In this document: in pieces, positions 12,568 through 23,493 of the stretch
Position numbering within the stretch: position 1 is the stretch's first letter
Layout: each line of letters begins with the position of its first letter
From: Tetrahymena thermophila SB210
Taxonomy: Eukaryota > Ciliophora > Oligohymenophorea > Hymenostomatida > Tetrahymenidae
Assembly: GCF_000189635.1 (NCBI RefSeq)
Contig: NW_002476155.1
Coordinates: 248,001-312,000 of the forward strand
Length of the DNA stretch: 64,000 nt
Reading direction: 5' to 3'
Made by a program: the position numbers and the translations under genes
Notes under the pieces: model-generated
What the model was told of the DNA's origin: nothing
The model's input: only the letters and a program-made list of their open reading frames with translations
Database searches by the model: none

Positions 12568-13035
12568 TCATTAATAAATATATAAATAGATAAAAAACCA
12601 TATTTATCTTACTTATCCTTCCATATTATTTTTATAATAACCTCTAATCAAATAATACTTCATTTTATTTGGATCAAAGCTAAAATTTTGTTGATTTTAT
12701 ATAATTTCCTAAATAAATACTCAATCAAACTCTTTACATTTATAATATTATTTGAAATTTAATCCACATATTCATTAAAGGTATTGTATACAATTCTTTA
12801 AACTGAATTTAAAATAATAATAAAATAGTCAAAAAATTTATAAAATTCTAAGCAAGCACTTTAAATTTCTAAGTAAAATTTATCAAGGAACAAAAATTAT
12901 TTTAATATTAATCAAAAATTATTTGAAAATAACATGAATCAGTTTAAAGTTTAAAGATATTTTTCTATATTTTGGCTATTTCTCTTTTTATTAACCTATT
13001 AAGTTACGTTATCCAGCTTATGCAATTAATTTCAT
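12568..13035 (-). CDS. Probable small gene, LYR-motif-like
   Basis: Exon structure is only partly resolved. The best part is two exons joined in phase across a 29-base intron (12709-12737, GTAAAG...TTAG): the upstream one has ACLEFYKFF and QRIVYNTFNEYVDQ, and the downstream one has NFSFDPNKMKYYLIRGYY followed by KNNMEG. The order of an aromatic LYR-like triplet, a Phe-containing helix, then Asp-Pro-x-Lys and a Leu-Ile-Arg-Gly helix recalls Complex1_LYR proteins, small mitochondrial assembly or Fe-S factors. An ATG at 13033-13035 (MKLIAQAGQ) may open exon 1. The final TGA may be at 12568, or another GTAAGA donor after MEGQ may lead to a further exon. It lies just upstream of the histidine kinase start on the same strand. 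The identification is tentative. Confidence 0.4.
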
Positions 13036-13299
13036 AAAATGATAGAGTAAATTAAAAACATATAAAAAATTATATTTATAGAAATATAAAAAATAAATGC
13101 TTTTAATTTTTAATCAACTTTAATAAGATTCATTAATTTTAATTTATTTAGCTAAATAAATTTTAATTTAATTAAAAAATAACTTTACTCATTTCTGATT
13201 AAAAATAGAACCAAATAATATTACTGATTAAAAAGAATATTTAATGTTAATTAATATTATTTTATTTTAAATATTTCTAATTCTTTTTATGTCATAAGA

Positions 13300-14298
13300 T
13301 CAATATATGCTGTTAATTTTACCATAGTTATAATATCCTTTTATCCATTCATAGTAACAAAGAGTTATACTATTGAAAAATAATCTGTGAAAGAATCTAT
13401 TATGGTACTCAAAGAGTTTGGATGGATTTTTAAAGTAAAAGACAAACATAGATTTTGCTAAATTTGTATATTTATTAGCAATTTGTATCTCTTATTGTTG
13501 TAAATTTTTGATATAAGCAATAGATGCTTTTTAAAGTGGATCACTCAACAGCTGTGCTAAAGTTGATGAAATAATTGAGTAATACAATAGAGAATAGTTA
13601 GAATATTTATTTCTTATGCTACTATTAAGTGAATCAAATGTACCAAAATAAATTGTGCTAAAAACTATTTTATTATTTGCGAATATAGAAAATTTTGTCA
13701 TTTATTTAGAATTTAACTTAATTCTATCTAAGATTCTTTAGAATTTGTCTGCAGGCTCGATTATCTAAGCCCGTTTACATATTATATTATATAGCATTTC
13801 AAATTAAAATACAAAAGCTGATGCCAAAGAACCAGATAAATAATTAATACCAATTGAATGTAATGGATTTTAAGATTATAAGTCCCAGTATTTGTTTTTT
13901 AACCAAAAGTTAATCTCATCTTTGACAGTAAATTGAGCAGTAGAATATAAAATATTTGATAATATATACTTAGGATTCAAAAACTAAATTATAGCCTACA
14001 ATTTATTTGGTACGATTTGCTGTAATGCTTTGTATCTGTAAAATCTTTCACGAATATGAAATGGTTCAATGTGCTATAAAAAAGTTACTGCTACTTTAGC
14101 CATAGCTATAGATTGTATTTCAACAGCTATTTATTATTTACGATTTTTAAAGCTGTACTCTTGCTAAATATGAGGAATTTAGGCATCTTATAGGCTCTCT
14201 TTATCTAAAATAGTTAACAAAGTTTCATCTATTTCATTAATATGAATAGCTTTATCTTTATTTTAACTTTGAAATGGTTTATTAGAAATTTAACTCAT
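13300..14298 (-). CDS. Divergent mitochondrial carrier, ADP/ATP carrier-like
   Basis: This is a single exon of 332 residues from ATG 14296-14298 to TGA 13300-13302. After a polar N-terminus, the layout matches ADP/ATP carriers: MAKVAVTFLQHIEPFHIRER sits where ISKTAVAPIERVK is usual, SIGINYLSGSLASAFVF matches the glycine-rich odd-numbered helix of the next repeat, and VFSTIYFGTFDSLNS matches the end of the repeat (usually YFGIYDT). Length and three-repeat spacing fit the SLC25 family. The signature PxD/ExxK/R motifs are largely lost: the helix-breaking Pro is replaced in both repeats I can align, and the basic partner is missing in the second. It may be a non-transporting or relocated carrier paralogue; ciliates have many. 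The family call rests on pattern only. Confidence 0.65.
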
Positions 14299-14842
14299 AT
14301 CAATTTTAATGCTAAAACTATTATAACTTGCAAGTAGCAATAATCGATTAAAGGCTTAATTAATTTAAGATTTTTAATTTTTCTTAATTATTTTGTTGTT
14401 GTTGTTCTTCTTCTTCTCCTTCTACTAGCTTGCTTGCTCTTTTAAAAAGATTTTTTATTTTTAATTGAAAAGATAGATGAATTTAGAACTAATAAGAAAC
14501 TAATAGATTTTTCTGTTGAAATATAATCAGATAATAAAAATTTGTAATATCCAAATAATTTTTATAAAAATTATTTTACATTTGTAAGAATAATTTATTT
14601 ACTAAAAAATTCAATAATATTTTTAATTTTGAAGATTGTATTATTTAGAATAGCATTAAAATAAGTATTGATATTAATATTAATTATTCTTTTTATTAAA
14701 TTTGTATAAAAAATTTATTACAAAATCTTTAATAAATTTATTATATTTCTTATTTGTTTTCAAAAGATTAGGCGGCTTTTCAGATCAATTAATAATTCAT
14801 TTTTTAAGTTAGCAATAAAAAGATTATAAAAAAATAAGTTAG
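14299..14842. promoter_or_regulatory. Divergent 5' flank between carrier and ankyrin genes
   Basis: This 544-base AT-rich stretch separates two divergent start codons and must contain both promoters. There is a short GTT/CTT triplet run near 14395-14425. No defined box was recognised. Confidence 0.4.
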
Positions 14843-16161
14843 ATGTCGGGAGATCAACTGCCAACTCTAAAGAGAAGAGCATATAAAGATTAAGTTTTCT
14901 GCTGGATTGGTAATCAATAAATTTTGAAAACAAGAGCTTGATGAAATATTATTATTCGAATTCATCATTATATAAAATGGAATTAATTAGTTAACCAAAT
15001 TAAACCAAATTAATTTGAACAAATAATTAGCACAAATAAGAAAATAAATAGCTAGTTGGAAACTGTAGTTTCTACAAAGAATTTTATTTTAGAATTCATT
15101 ATTGTGTTCAAAAGTATTTATTTTTAAATATTTATTTTGAAAATTTAGAATCTGGCGAAACAGAAAAAGTTATTAAGTTCATAGACGCTTACGAACACCA
15201 TGCAAAGCAATTTGTCACTATGAATAGCTGGAGTATACCTATGTTCGCTTGTAGATATGGAAATTTATAATTATTGGAATTTTTGCACAAAAAAAAATTA
15301 ATATATGAAGGAAATTATTAATATACTTTAGTCCATGCTGCTTGCTTTGGTAATGAGATTGAAGTCTTAAAATATCTTCTAGATGTACTCAAAAAAGATC
15401 CAGTTCCCATGAATGAGTAATAGCCTCCTTTAAAAATATGTTTCAGAGCAGAAAATCAATCTTTGGCAGAGTTATTAATAAGCAGAGGAGCTTACTTTTA
15501 GTATGGATCTTTTTGTCACAATGTAAGGTTAGAAACTGTAATGCCTTAAAATCCTTAATAATAACCTTAGCACAAATATAAAACAATTTAACGTGATCCA
15601 AAAAATAACGAAATAGTTGAAATTGAAGTACCTGCATCTCTGGTCTTTTAAAGTACCAGTATACCCAAAGATAGTAACATGCTACCCTTCTTAAGATTCA
15701 GCAGAATACGTAACTTTATCTATGTTAGAAGAGTATATGAAAACTAAACAGTGCCTTTCAATGATGAAAAAAAGAAGGAAAACTTCTACTCTTTTGCAAA
15801 AATTGCTTTCGAAAACCCTATGAGAAGAGAAAGAATACTTGAGTATTTAATAGGTAACAAAGAGGTTCGTGATAATGGGGGGCAATAATAACCTTAATTA
15901 ACTAATGTAAGCAACTAAGTACCACCTGTAGCTTATAACAAACCTGTTTAATATCAAAACCCTCCAAATTAGAATCCTTAACAAATGATGCCAAATTAGA
16001 ATTATAATTAATAAGTTCCTTTATAAGGAGCCCCTCATAATTATTAGAACTAAGGATAACCATAGAACCCAAATTACTAACCAGTTTAGTAACATCCATA
16101 ATAAAATAATTAAGTTCCTCCACAATTTAATAATGCTTAAAATCATCCAAATCCAAATTGA
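14843..16161 (+). CDS. Ankyrin-repeat protein with Pro/Gln/Asn-rich tail
   Basis: Two exons (14843-14909 and 15149-16161) join in phase to 359 residues. The start ATG is preceded by AAGTTAG. Exon 2 opens with an ankyrin-like array: a helix pair with SWSIPMFACRYGNLQLLEFL, then YTLVHAACFGNEIEVLKYLL, then PPLKICFRAENQSLAELLIS ending RGAYF. These are three degenerate ankyrin repeats. A middle region of about 130 residues is basic and aromatic (RFSRIRNFIYVRRVYENQ). The last about 100 residues are a disordered stretch of Pro, Asn, Gln and Tyr. Ankyrin arrays bind proteins; partners and role are unknown. The tail is coded largely by TAA, which explains why standard translation misses the gene. Confidence 0.85.
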
Positions 16162-18430
16162 AAAATAAATTTAGTGCAAATAATTTAAACATTTTATATT
16201 TTATCAAAATCAAAAAGATTAATTTTATTCATAAAATTCAAAAATAAATAAATAAATAATCTATATTTTAATGTTAATAGTTGATTTAATATAAGTATTT
16301 CTACTAAAAAAATTACTTTCTATCTTTTTAAAACTTAAGGAAAGATTATATTTTAAATTAAAAACCTTAAAAAAATATATCAAAACATGATTATTTTTTA
16401 TATTCTTAATTACTTTAAATAAAAAGAGTTATTTTAATTTGAGTTTATAAATTCACAAATGTAAGAATTCATTAAATTATTTAGATTTTTTAATGATTTT
16501 CAATATATAAAAAAGTAAATTAATCTGATAGAAATATATTAGTGAGAATCATTTTTTAATATTGATCTATTTTTTTTATCTCAAAATTAAAAACTATTTA
16601 TTATTAATTAAGTTGAAATTGAAAATTTGGTCATAATAACTTCAAAAATGATTCAGTAAATTTATAAAATAATATTCATATAACGCTTAAGCATGAAAGA
16701 TTAAAATTTGTAAATTTAAAAAAAAAGCATTTAAAACAGAAAAAAAACATATTAATGTAAAATACTAATTAAAATACATTATTTGACTTCTAAAAAATTA
16801 GATTTTTTTAAATTAAAATCACATAGATTAGCTGATACTTATTTTACTATTATAAAGAAAGTAAAAAATATTTGGTTTTTTAAATTAAAATGATTTATAA
16901 CTTCAAAACTAATTCTTTTTTAGAAATATCTTCAATACACAATTGATTGCTGCTAATAAAAAATTAAAGTTAATTCTTTTTGTTGAAAATGCTTTCAAAT
17001 ATAAAACAATTTATTATTTTCAATAATAATTTTAGACGAAATCTAAAGCTTATGGTATCAAATTTTTATACAATTATTTATTTTTGTTACAATTATTTAC
17101 TTCAGTCTTACCAAAAAATTATGAAAATTTTTGTTATTTAGATAATCTTTATTTACTAATAAAAAAATTTAGTCAGCCCTATTAACTTATTGAGAAATGA
17201 TAAGAAAATTTTCTAAATCATAAAAATGATAAAAAATGAAAACTTCTCATTTAGTTAAAAATGATAAAACAATAATAATTTGCTTATCAATTATGGCTTC
17301 TTTGAGATTTTAGTTTTATTTTTTAATGAAAAGTAATAAAATTTACATGAATGAATTTGTATAAAATAAACACTTTTAAAAATAAGTAAATGACATTTGA
17401 TTTTTATAAAAAAATTTTTTTGATCTGTGACAGTGCGAATTACACTAATTCTTATTAATTAAAGTGATTTACAATCAATTTTCAGCCAAATATAAAGAAA
17501 CTAATTTGTATCACATTTCTATATTTGAATTAAGTTTTAATTAAAAAACAATAAAATTCAATATCTAATATTACTGTTGATTTTTTTTTACATTAATTTA
17601 CTAGTTATATTCATGCTCTTATAATATTGAGATAATCATTTGATTGAAATTTGGTGATTTTTTTAATTGAATTTATAAATTTTAAGTTTATTCAATATGA
17701 TTACAATCGATAAATAATACAAATTTTTTTATCAATTTGATAACTTTGAACCCATTTTTATTTATTTTTCTTTCTTTATAAAATGTTATTGAAGGATTAT
17801 TCAAACAAAAGTGATACTTTATTTATTAACATTTATTTTTGTTCATAACTACTCCAATGTAAACAATGCTTAAGAAATTGAATTTTTTAAAATATATGCA
17901 GTAATTTCAAACAAAAATTTTTATTTGCATTTTTATAGCATTTTATATGTATTTTACATTAGAAAAAAAATAGAGATTCCACCAGAATTTTGTATATACG
18001 CTTGGATAAAATAAATAAAAAAAATCAATTTTTCAGATATTTTTATTAAAGATTATTTATTCATAATTTGCGAATATTATTATATGCTAATTGAGTTTTT
18101 GATATTAAAAGTTCAATGTAAGGTTAAACAAATTAATAGAAAATTTTTTGTATTTATTTACTAGACATCAAATTTGTGGAAAACATACATGAATAACAAT
18201 CTACTATTTTTGAAGTTATTGATTTTTTAAACGCTATAATATGATAAATTATGTTGATTAAAAAAAAGAATGGTAAATAGATAAATAAGAGAGAGCTTAT
18301 TTAATTTATATAAGTAAATTAATAATAAATATCAATCAATTAAATAAATAAATAGATTTTTTGTTTAAAGCCCAGTAAATAATTTATTTTTATATAATTA
18401 ATATTAAACTAAAAAATAATTAAAACAAAA
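16162..18430. other. 2.3-kb intergenic AT-rich region
   Basis: This is a long run of A+T-rich DNA between two genes on the plus strand. It has many TTTATTTA, AAATAAAT and AAAAATT words. No frame reads as convincing protein on either strand and no RNA gene was recognised. It should hold the 3' end of the ankyrin gene transcript and the promoter of the surface-protein gene. Confidence 0.6.
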
Positions 18431-19483
18431 ATGAGAAAATTTTACATAATAACTTTTTTCTTATAGTTAACTTAATTTTTGAAAGCTTAGAAATGCTAAG
18501 CTGGATATTATGGAACTTCAGAATGCTTATAATGCCCAAATAATATGATGTCAAATCCCTCTAACAATCATTCTATAGATTAGTGTTATAATTGCCCAGA
18601 TGGCTACTATTTTAATAGTGTAGATTGCTTAAAGTGCAAAGCAGGAACATATTCCTAAAATGGAAAGTGTATTACTTGCGAAGATGGAACTTCATCTGAA
18701 GAAGGTTCATTGTTTTGCTATGAATGCCCTCCTGGTCAATATTCAAAAAATGGAGAAAAATGCAAGGAATGTCCCATAGGATATTATTCTCCAAATGTAA
18801 AATCTTCCTCTTGCATCAAATGCCATCCATAAAAAGCTTCAAATAAAGGATCTTGGATGTGTAATTATTGCTAACCTGGAGAATATGCGAAAGATGGTGA
18901 ATGCTTAATATGCCCAAGTGGAACTTATTCTAAGTTTGGCTCTATTTACTGCGCAAAGTGCGAGCTGGGATAAGGTTCTAATCCTGGTTCATCAATGTGC
19001 ATTGATTGCCCTCCAGGAACTATTTCATAGTAAGGGAGATGCATAAATTGCTATGCTGGATCAACAACAACCGAATATAATTAAATTGTTTGCAGTAGAT
19101 GTCCAGATGGCTAATATTCTGAACCTGGAGGTCAGTGTAAGTTTTGTGAACCAGGAACCTATATAAGCTCATTTCGTTAAAAAAGTTGTGTACCATGCAA
19201 AAGAGGACTCACTTCTTATCAAGGAAGTTAATGTTTCGAATGTCCTTAAGGTTCTTTACTAATTGATAATAAATGTGTTTGTGGCAAAAATTAATTTATG
19301 GTAGGCGAATACCCTAATTTTACATGCTAAAGTTGTTAACAAGGTTTTTTTTCAGAAGAAGGATCTAGTTCTCCTGAGGAATGTTAGCCATCACAAATAA
19401 TTAATGCACATGCTTCTTTCAATTCTTCTGATATATTAAAAACTTTATCTATTTACTTAATTTTTCTGATGCTTTACATTTGA
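18431..19483 (+). CDS. Cysteine-rich GPI-anchored-type surface protein
   Basis: This is a single exon of 350 residues. The N-terminus (MRKFYIITFFLQLTQFLK) is a signal peptide. The body is a tandem array of growth-factor-receptor/TNFR-like Cys repeats with the unit C-x2-C-x2-G-x-Y/T-S-x(n)-C-x2-C, for example CPPGQYSKNGEKCKEC and CPSGTYSKFGSIYC. About ten units can be counted, each of some 25-30 residues. The C-terminus ends in a short Ser-rich linker and a hydrophobic tail with no cytoplasmic part (ILKTLSIYLIFLMLYI), as expected for a GPI-attachment signal. The plan matches ciliate surface proteins related to immobilisation antigens, but it is too short and the repeats too irregular to assign to a known serotype. 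It probably sits on the outer plasma or ciliary membrane. Confidence 0.9.
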
Positions 19484-20308
19484 AAAAAAAAGTAAATAAA
19501 ATTATATTAAAATATCATTAAAAAATTCTTAAAAATAATTAAAAATATTTATTTATACTCAAGTTATATAAAAAAAATAAAATTAATTTATATTGCAAGT
19601 TTTTATTAAAAAATTGTACTTAATTTATCGATTTTAGTTAAAGAGTATGTAATTAATTGTTTTTATTTAACATTTATTTCAGATAAAAAATATTCAAAAA
19701 AAATACTTTTATCATTATGTTAAAATATTTTTTCATATTTTGTTTGTTTTAAGGGTTTAGGGATTTAACTTAATTTTTTTGAGCTAATTAGAATTGAATT
19801 AAATTAGTTATTTAAGTAGTAATTAATTATGAAGCAAAAAGATTCATACATACAAGTAATTTATTTATTTATTTGTGTAATTTGTAATACGGAAAAGATT
19901 TTAAGTTAATTAATTTAATGAAATGAAAAAATAATTGTATTGGTTGTAAATTGATCTATAAAATATTTACATTAGAAACAAAAAATGAAGTAAAGAAGAT
20001 AAAGGGAGAAATCTTAGCATATAATTGGAAAGAAGGAAAGGGGAGTGAATAAAGATGGTCTTGGCTTTCAGCTAAATTAATTGGGTTGAAAATTAATAAA
20101 ATATCTTGAAAGAAGTAAAAAAGGAAGAAAAATACAAAGAAACTCAAAAAACAAGAAAAATTAAAAGCAAAAAGAGAGGAAATTAAAAAGTTGCTTTTAA
20201 AAGGAATAAAAATAAAGACAAAAGAAACAAATAAAGGTTTACAAGGAAACCAAAATAATAATATAAAACAAAGAAAGAAAATACTTAAACAAAAAGAAAA
20301 TATTAAAA
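19484..20308. promoter_or_regulatory. 5' flank of the eS24 gene
   Basis: The first 450 bases are AT-rich filler. From about 19970 to 20300 the plus strand becomes strikingly purine-rich (runs such as GGAAAGAAGGAAAGGGG), ending directly at the eS24 start. This is probably a transcribed leader or promoter of a highly expressed gene. No TATA-like or other box can be assigned. Confidence 0.4.
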
Positions 20309-21806
20309 ATGACCATCGTTATCAGAACCAAGAAGATTTTAGTCAATCCCTTACTCTCAAGAAGATAATTATCTCTTGACGTCTTACACCCTGATTCCCC
20401 TACCGCTTCCAAGGAAAAGATCAGAGAAGAATTGGCCAAGCAACTCAAGGTCGATGCTAGAAACGTCGTCGTTTATGGTTTCTCCACCCAATATGGTGGT
20501 GGTAAGTCCACTGGTTTCGCTCTTGTCTATGACAACCAATAATACCTTCTTAAGTATGAACCTAACTACAGACTTAGAAAGGTTAAAATCCTCGGTGAAA
20601 AGCCCAACACCAGAAGATCTTTCAAGGAATTGAAGAGAAAGATCAAGAGGTAATTCATCAATAATTATATTAAAAATACATAATTTTACTAAAGTTCATA
20701 AAGATTTAACATTTTTTAATTTGCAAACGCTTTAAAATGTCAGATGCATATATTAGTCGTAAAATTCCAAAAAAGGAGATAATAAATAGAATAATTTGTA
20801 TAAGAAATACTCCTAAAATTATTAATGTGCAGATTATTTTATGATTTAAGAGGTGGCGATTGAAGCATTTATCAAATCTCTTCTACTTATAAATAAATAC
20901 AAATAAACATGGTTCAAAAGTAACTCAATACTTTGATAAACTCTCATTAAAGTGTCTTAGATTTCACATAGGTTGATTAATAGTTATTAGACTAAGCATA
21001 ATTTCAATCATACTAATTAGAATTCTAGTTTTTTGATTTGTTTTATAAGTGGGATATTTAGGAGAATAGCAGAGCATAAAGCAAAATAAAAAAAAGCAAT
21101 TAATTAATAGTGATAGATGGAATAATAAATAGACATTTCAACTCTAAGTAGACCATAAAAAATAGTTAATAACCAGTCTAACTCACTCTCCTTAAATATT
21201 TTATATAAAAATAACCATTAATTAAATTTTAGCTGTTAAGAGTAAAAGCTAAGCATGATGAAACATAAATAAATAGATTAGAATATATAAATAAAAGAAA
21301 AAACACATTCATGAGTATTTCAAAATATAAAATTAGCTGCCACCTATACCAAATATATTCTATTTTCATATTCTCTAAATAAGTTGTAATAACCACAAAT
21401 AATCTAGCCATATGTAATATCTAAAACCAATAACTAATAATTATATTGTCTGACTAAGATTGGAATTGCACTAAATGAAATTTGATGTATTAATAATAGA
21501 TTTATCTAACAAAAATAATCACTATTAATATTAAGTTAAGATAAGAAAAATAGAAAAATGAAAATAAATCTAATTTAGTTAAAACACAAAAATTTGTTGT
21601 TCAAAAATTGAAGCGTTTGCAGTTATAAATTTGTGAAATAAATATGAATTTTCATATTATTTGGAAATATTTTTTTAATTTAATTTATTAAAAATAGAAC
21701 CTCCGGTAAGGCTATCACTAAGCTCTTATCTGAAAAGAAGGGTGACACTTGGGCCTCCGTCCAATCTAAGAAGTCTGATCACCTCAAGAACTTCGTTGCT
21801 AAGTGA
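20309..21806 (+). CDS. RPS24: Ribosomal protein eS24 (small subunit)
   Basis: Two exons (20309-20649 and 21698-21806) join within an Arg codon to give 149 residues, close to the size of yeast and human eS24. Conserved blocks are visible: VIRTKKILVNPLLSRRQ, LDVLHPDS, IREELAKQ, VVVYGFSTQYGGGKSTGFAL and YDNQQYLLKYEPNYRLRK. The last exon encodes a lysine-rich extension (RTSGKAITKLLSEKKG). The protein is a core component of the 40S subunit, placed on the body near rRNA helix h8-h11 in known ribosomes. Codon use differs sharply from the neighbours, with many C-ending codons such as GTC, ATC, TCC and AAG for Lys; that is the bias of highly expressed ciliate genes. The single intron of 1048 bases is long for the window. 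Confidence 0.97.
20909..21478 (+). CDS. Open frame nested in the eS24 intron, 189 codons
   Basis: Wholly inside the eS24 intron and on the same strand, an ATG in AAACATGG context opens a frame that stays free of TGA for 189 codons. The first 50 residues are Gln-rich and look helical (LINSHQSVLDFTQVDQQLLD), with codons typical of ciliate genes; later parts are basic, then hydrophobic. No domain was recognised. An open frame of this length has a few percent chance in DNA of this composition, so it may be fortuitous. It could also be a nested gene or the body of an alternative transcript. Confidence 0.25.
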
Positions 21807-22908
21807 TTGGAATAATGAATTTATATAAATATAACTTTTAAGAAATATAAAATACTACAAAGGCATTTATTAAGTAAAATCTATATCGCATATAGTCTTC
21901 GTATTTAAACTTAGAATTATTCCCAAGCATGCTTTTTACTATCTAAATTGTATCTTTAATTAAACCTTTAAAATTTTGACCATCGATAATTTTAAATATA
22001 AAAAGAATTGTATTTATATCTATATATATAAATCTTAAAAAGCTAAAAAAACAAAGAAACATTCTAAAAATAAATACAAAAATCTTCATAGCCTTCTTAA
22101 AGATAAATTTAATTATTTTTAATATCTTATTAGAGGCAAAAAAATAGATCAAAGTTTCCTAAGTATAATATTTCAAACATAAAATATTGAAAAGTAGAGA
22201 TAAGATTTGATCAATATTAATAAAAAATATTCATTACCTTGTTATTAAACGAAAATTAATATTATTAAATCAATATTTTAAATTAAATAAAATAATTTTA
22301 AATAAAAAATTTAAATACACTTTTTCATAATAAAATTTTAAATCAAAATACCTAATAAAAATAGCTATTATTTATTAAATAATGTTTAAAAATTATAAAA
22401 TTGAAAGAAAAATTAAAACCAGTTTTTGGGTTTTAAAGTAGGCAATAATTTTTTTGTTTTGAATGTTGAATTAAAATAAATAAAACTATTTAACACTTGC
22501 TACTCAAAAAGAGGTAGAAAAAGTAAGTTAAATAGCAAAATAATTCAAAAATTTTTCTATTTTAGCTATTAAAAATAATTAATTTATATCAACATAAAAT
22601 ATAACAGGATACATTAATTATTTAAATTTTATAAACATATTAAATACATCAAGAAGTATTTCTCTCATATTTGTAATTAAATTTCTTTTTAACTTTTTGC
22701 TAAAATAATAAATTCTTTTATTTGTCTTTATTCATGAAATTCATAAATAAAGTAAAATAACTTTATTTCTAAGAATAATAAAATATTTTAAACATAATAC
22801 CAAACAAAAATTAATTTCAAATTTTTTGTATTTCAACTGCCAAAATTTAATTAAAATCAGTTAATAAATACAAATTATTGATATTTTTATATAACTTTAT
22901 TCCTCAAG
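21807..22908. other. Intergenic AT-rich region
   Basis: This 1.1-kb stretch follows the eS24 stop. It is A+T-rich, with TTTAAATT and AATAAA words. No gene or RNA was recognised. Confidence 0.5.
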
Positions 22909-23028
22909 TCAAGTGCCTATCACATAACTTGGATGATGCCATTTTTCATAATAAACTTCATCTGAAAGACTGAGCCATTTGACTTTGAACTAGGAATTAG
23001 GCTATTTAATATGAAAAAATGCTTCATC
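22909..23028 (-). CDS. Possible terminal exon of a small unidentified gene
   Basis: In the minus-strand ciliate frame that ends at TGA 22909-22911, the last 39 residues read like a folded protein: DEAFFHIKQPNSQFKVKWLS and then DEVYYEKWHHPSY. They are preceded by a TTTTTAG acceptor-like site, so this may be a last exon. The frame stays open upstream to about 23200, but there the sequence is hydrophobic AT filler and may be intron. The rest of the gene was not found, and the product is not recognised. Confidence 0.35.
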
Positions 23029-23493
23029 TAAAAATAGTAAAAGAATTATTTTTTCAAATTTCAAATTTGTTGAAATTAGGCAAAAAATATTTTTGGTCCT
23101 AATTAAATAATATAAATTGAAAAAGTGAGAAGATTTTAGGAATAATTTAAAAATTAGTTCAATATCTTCTCTATTTAATAATCTAATAAAAAAACAAATA
23201 AATTTACAAATTATTTGATTAAATTAATTTTTTTTTTTGAGTAAACAAAAAAACAATAAAAAAAAATAATTTAATAATTTAAACTTTAAAAATAAAAATA
23301 GATTATTTAAGATATTTATAATTATTTTTATCATAAAAAATAAAAGATAAAACAAATAAATAAATAAATTGTACAAAATTTTGATAAATAAACAAATTTA
23401 AAATATTTTTTACCACTAATTAATTAATTATAAATAATTAGTGATTGATTTATTATTTTTAACCAAGTGCTTTTTTATTATTTTTTTATAAAT

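Noticed and set aside
20376-20633. Standard-code frame within eS24 exon 1 in another phase.
   Set aside because: It is a shadow of the eS24 frame, whose product aligns over its full length with known eS24 proteins.
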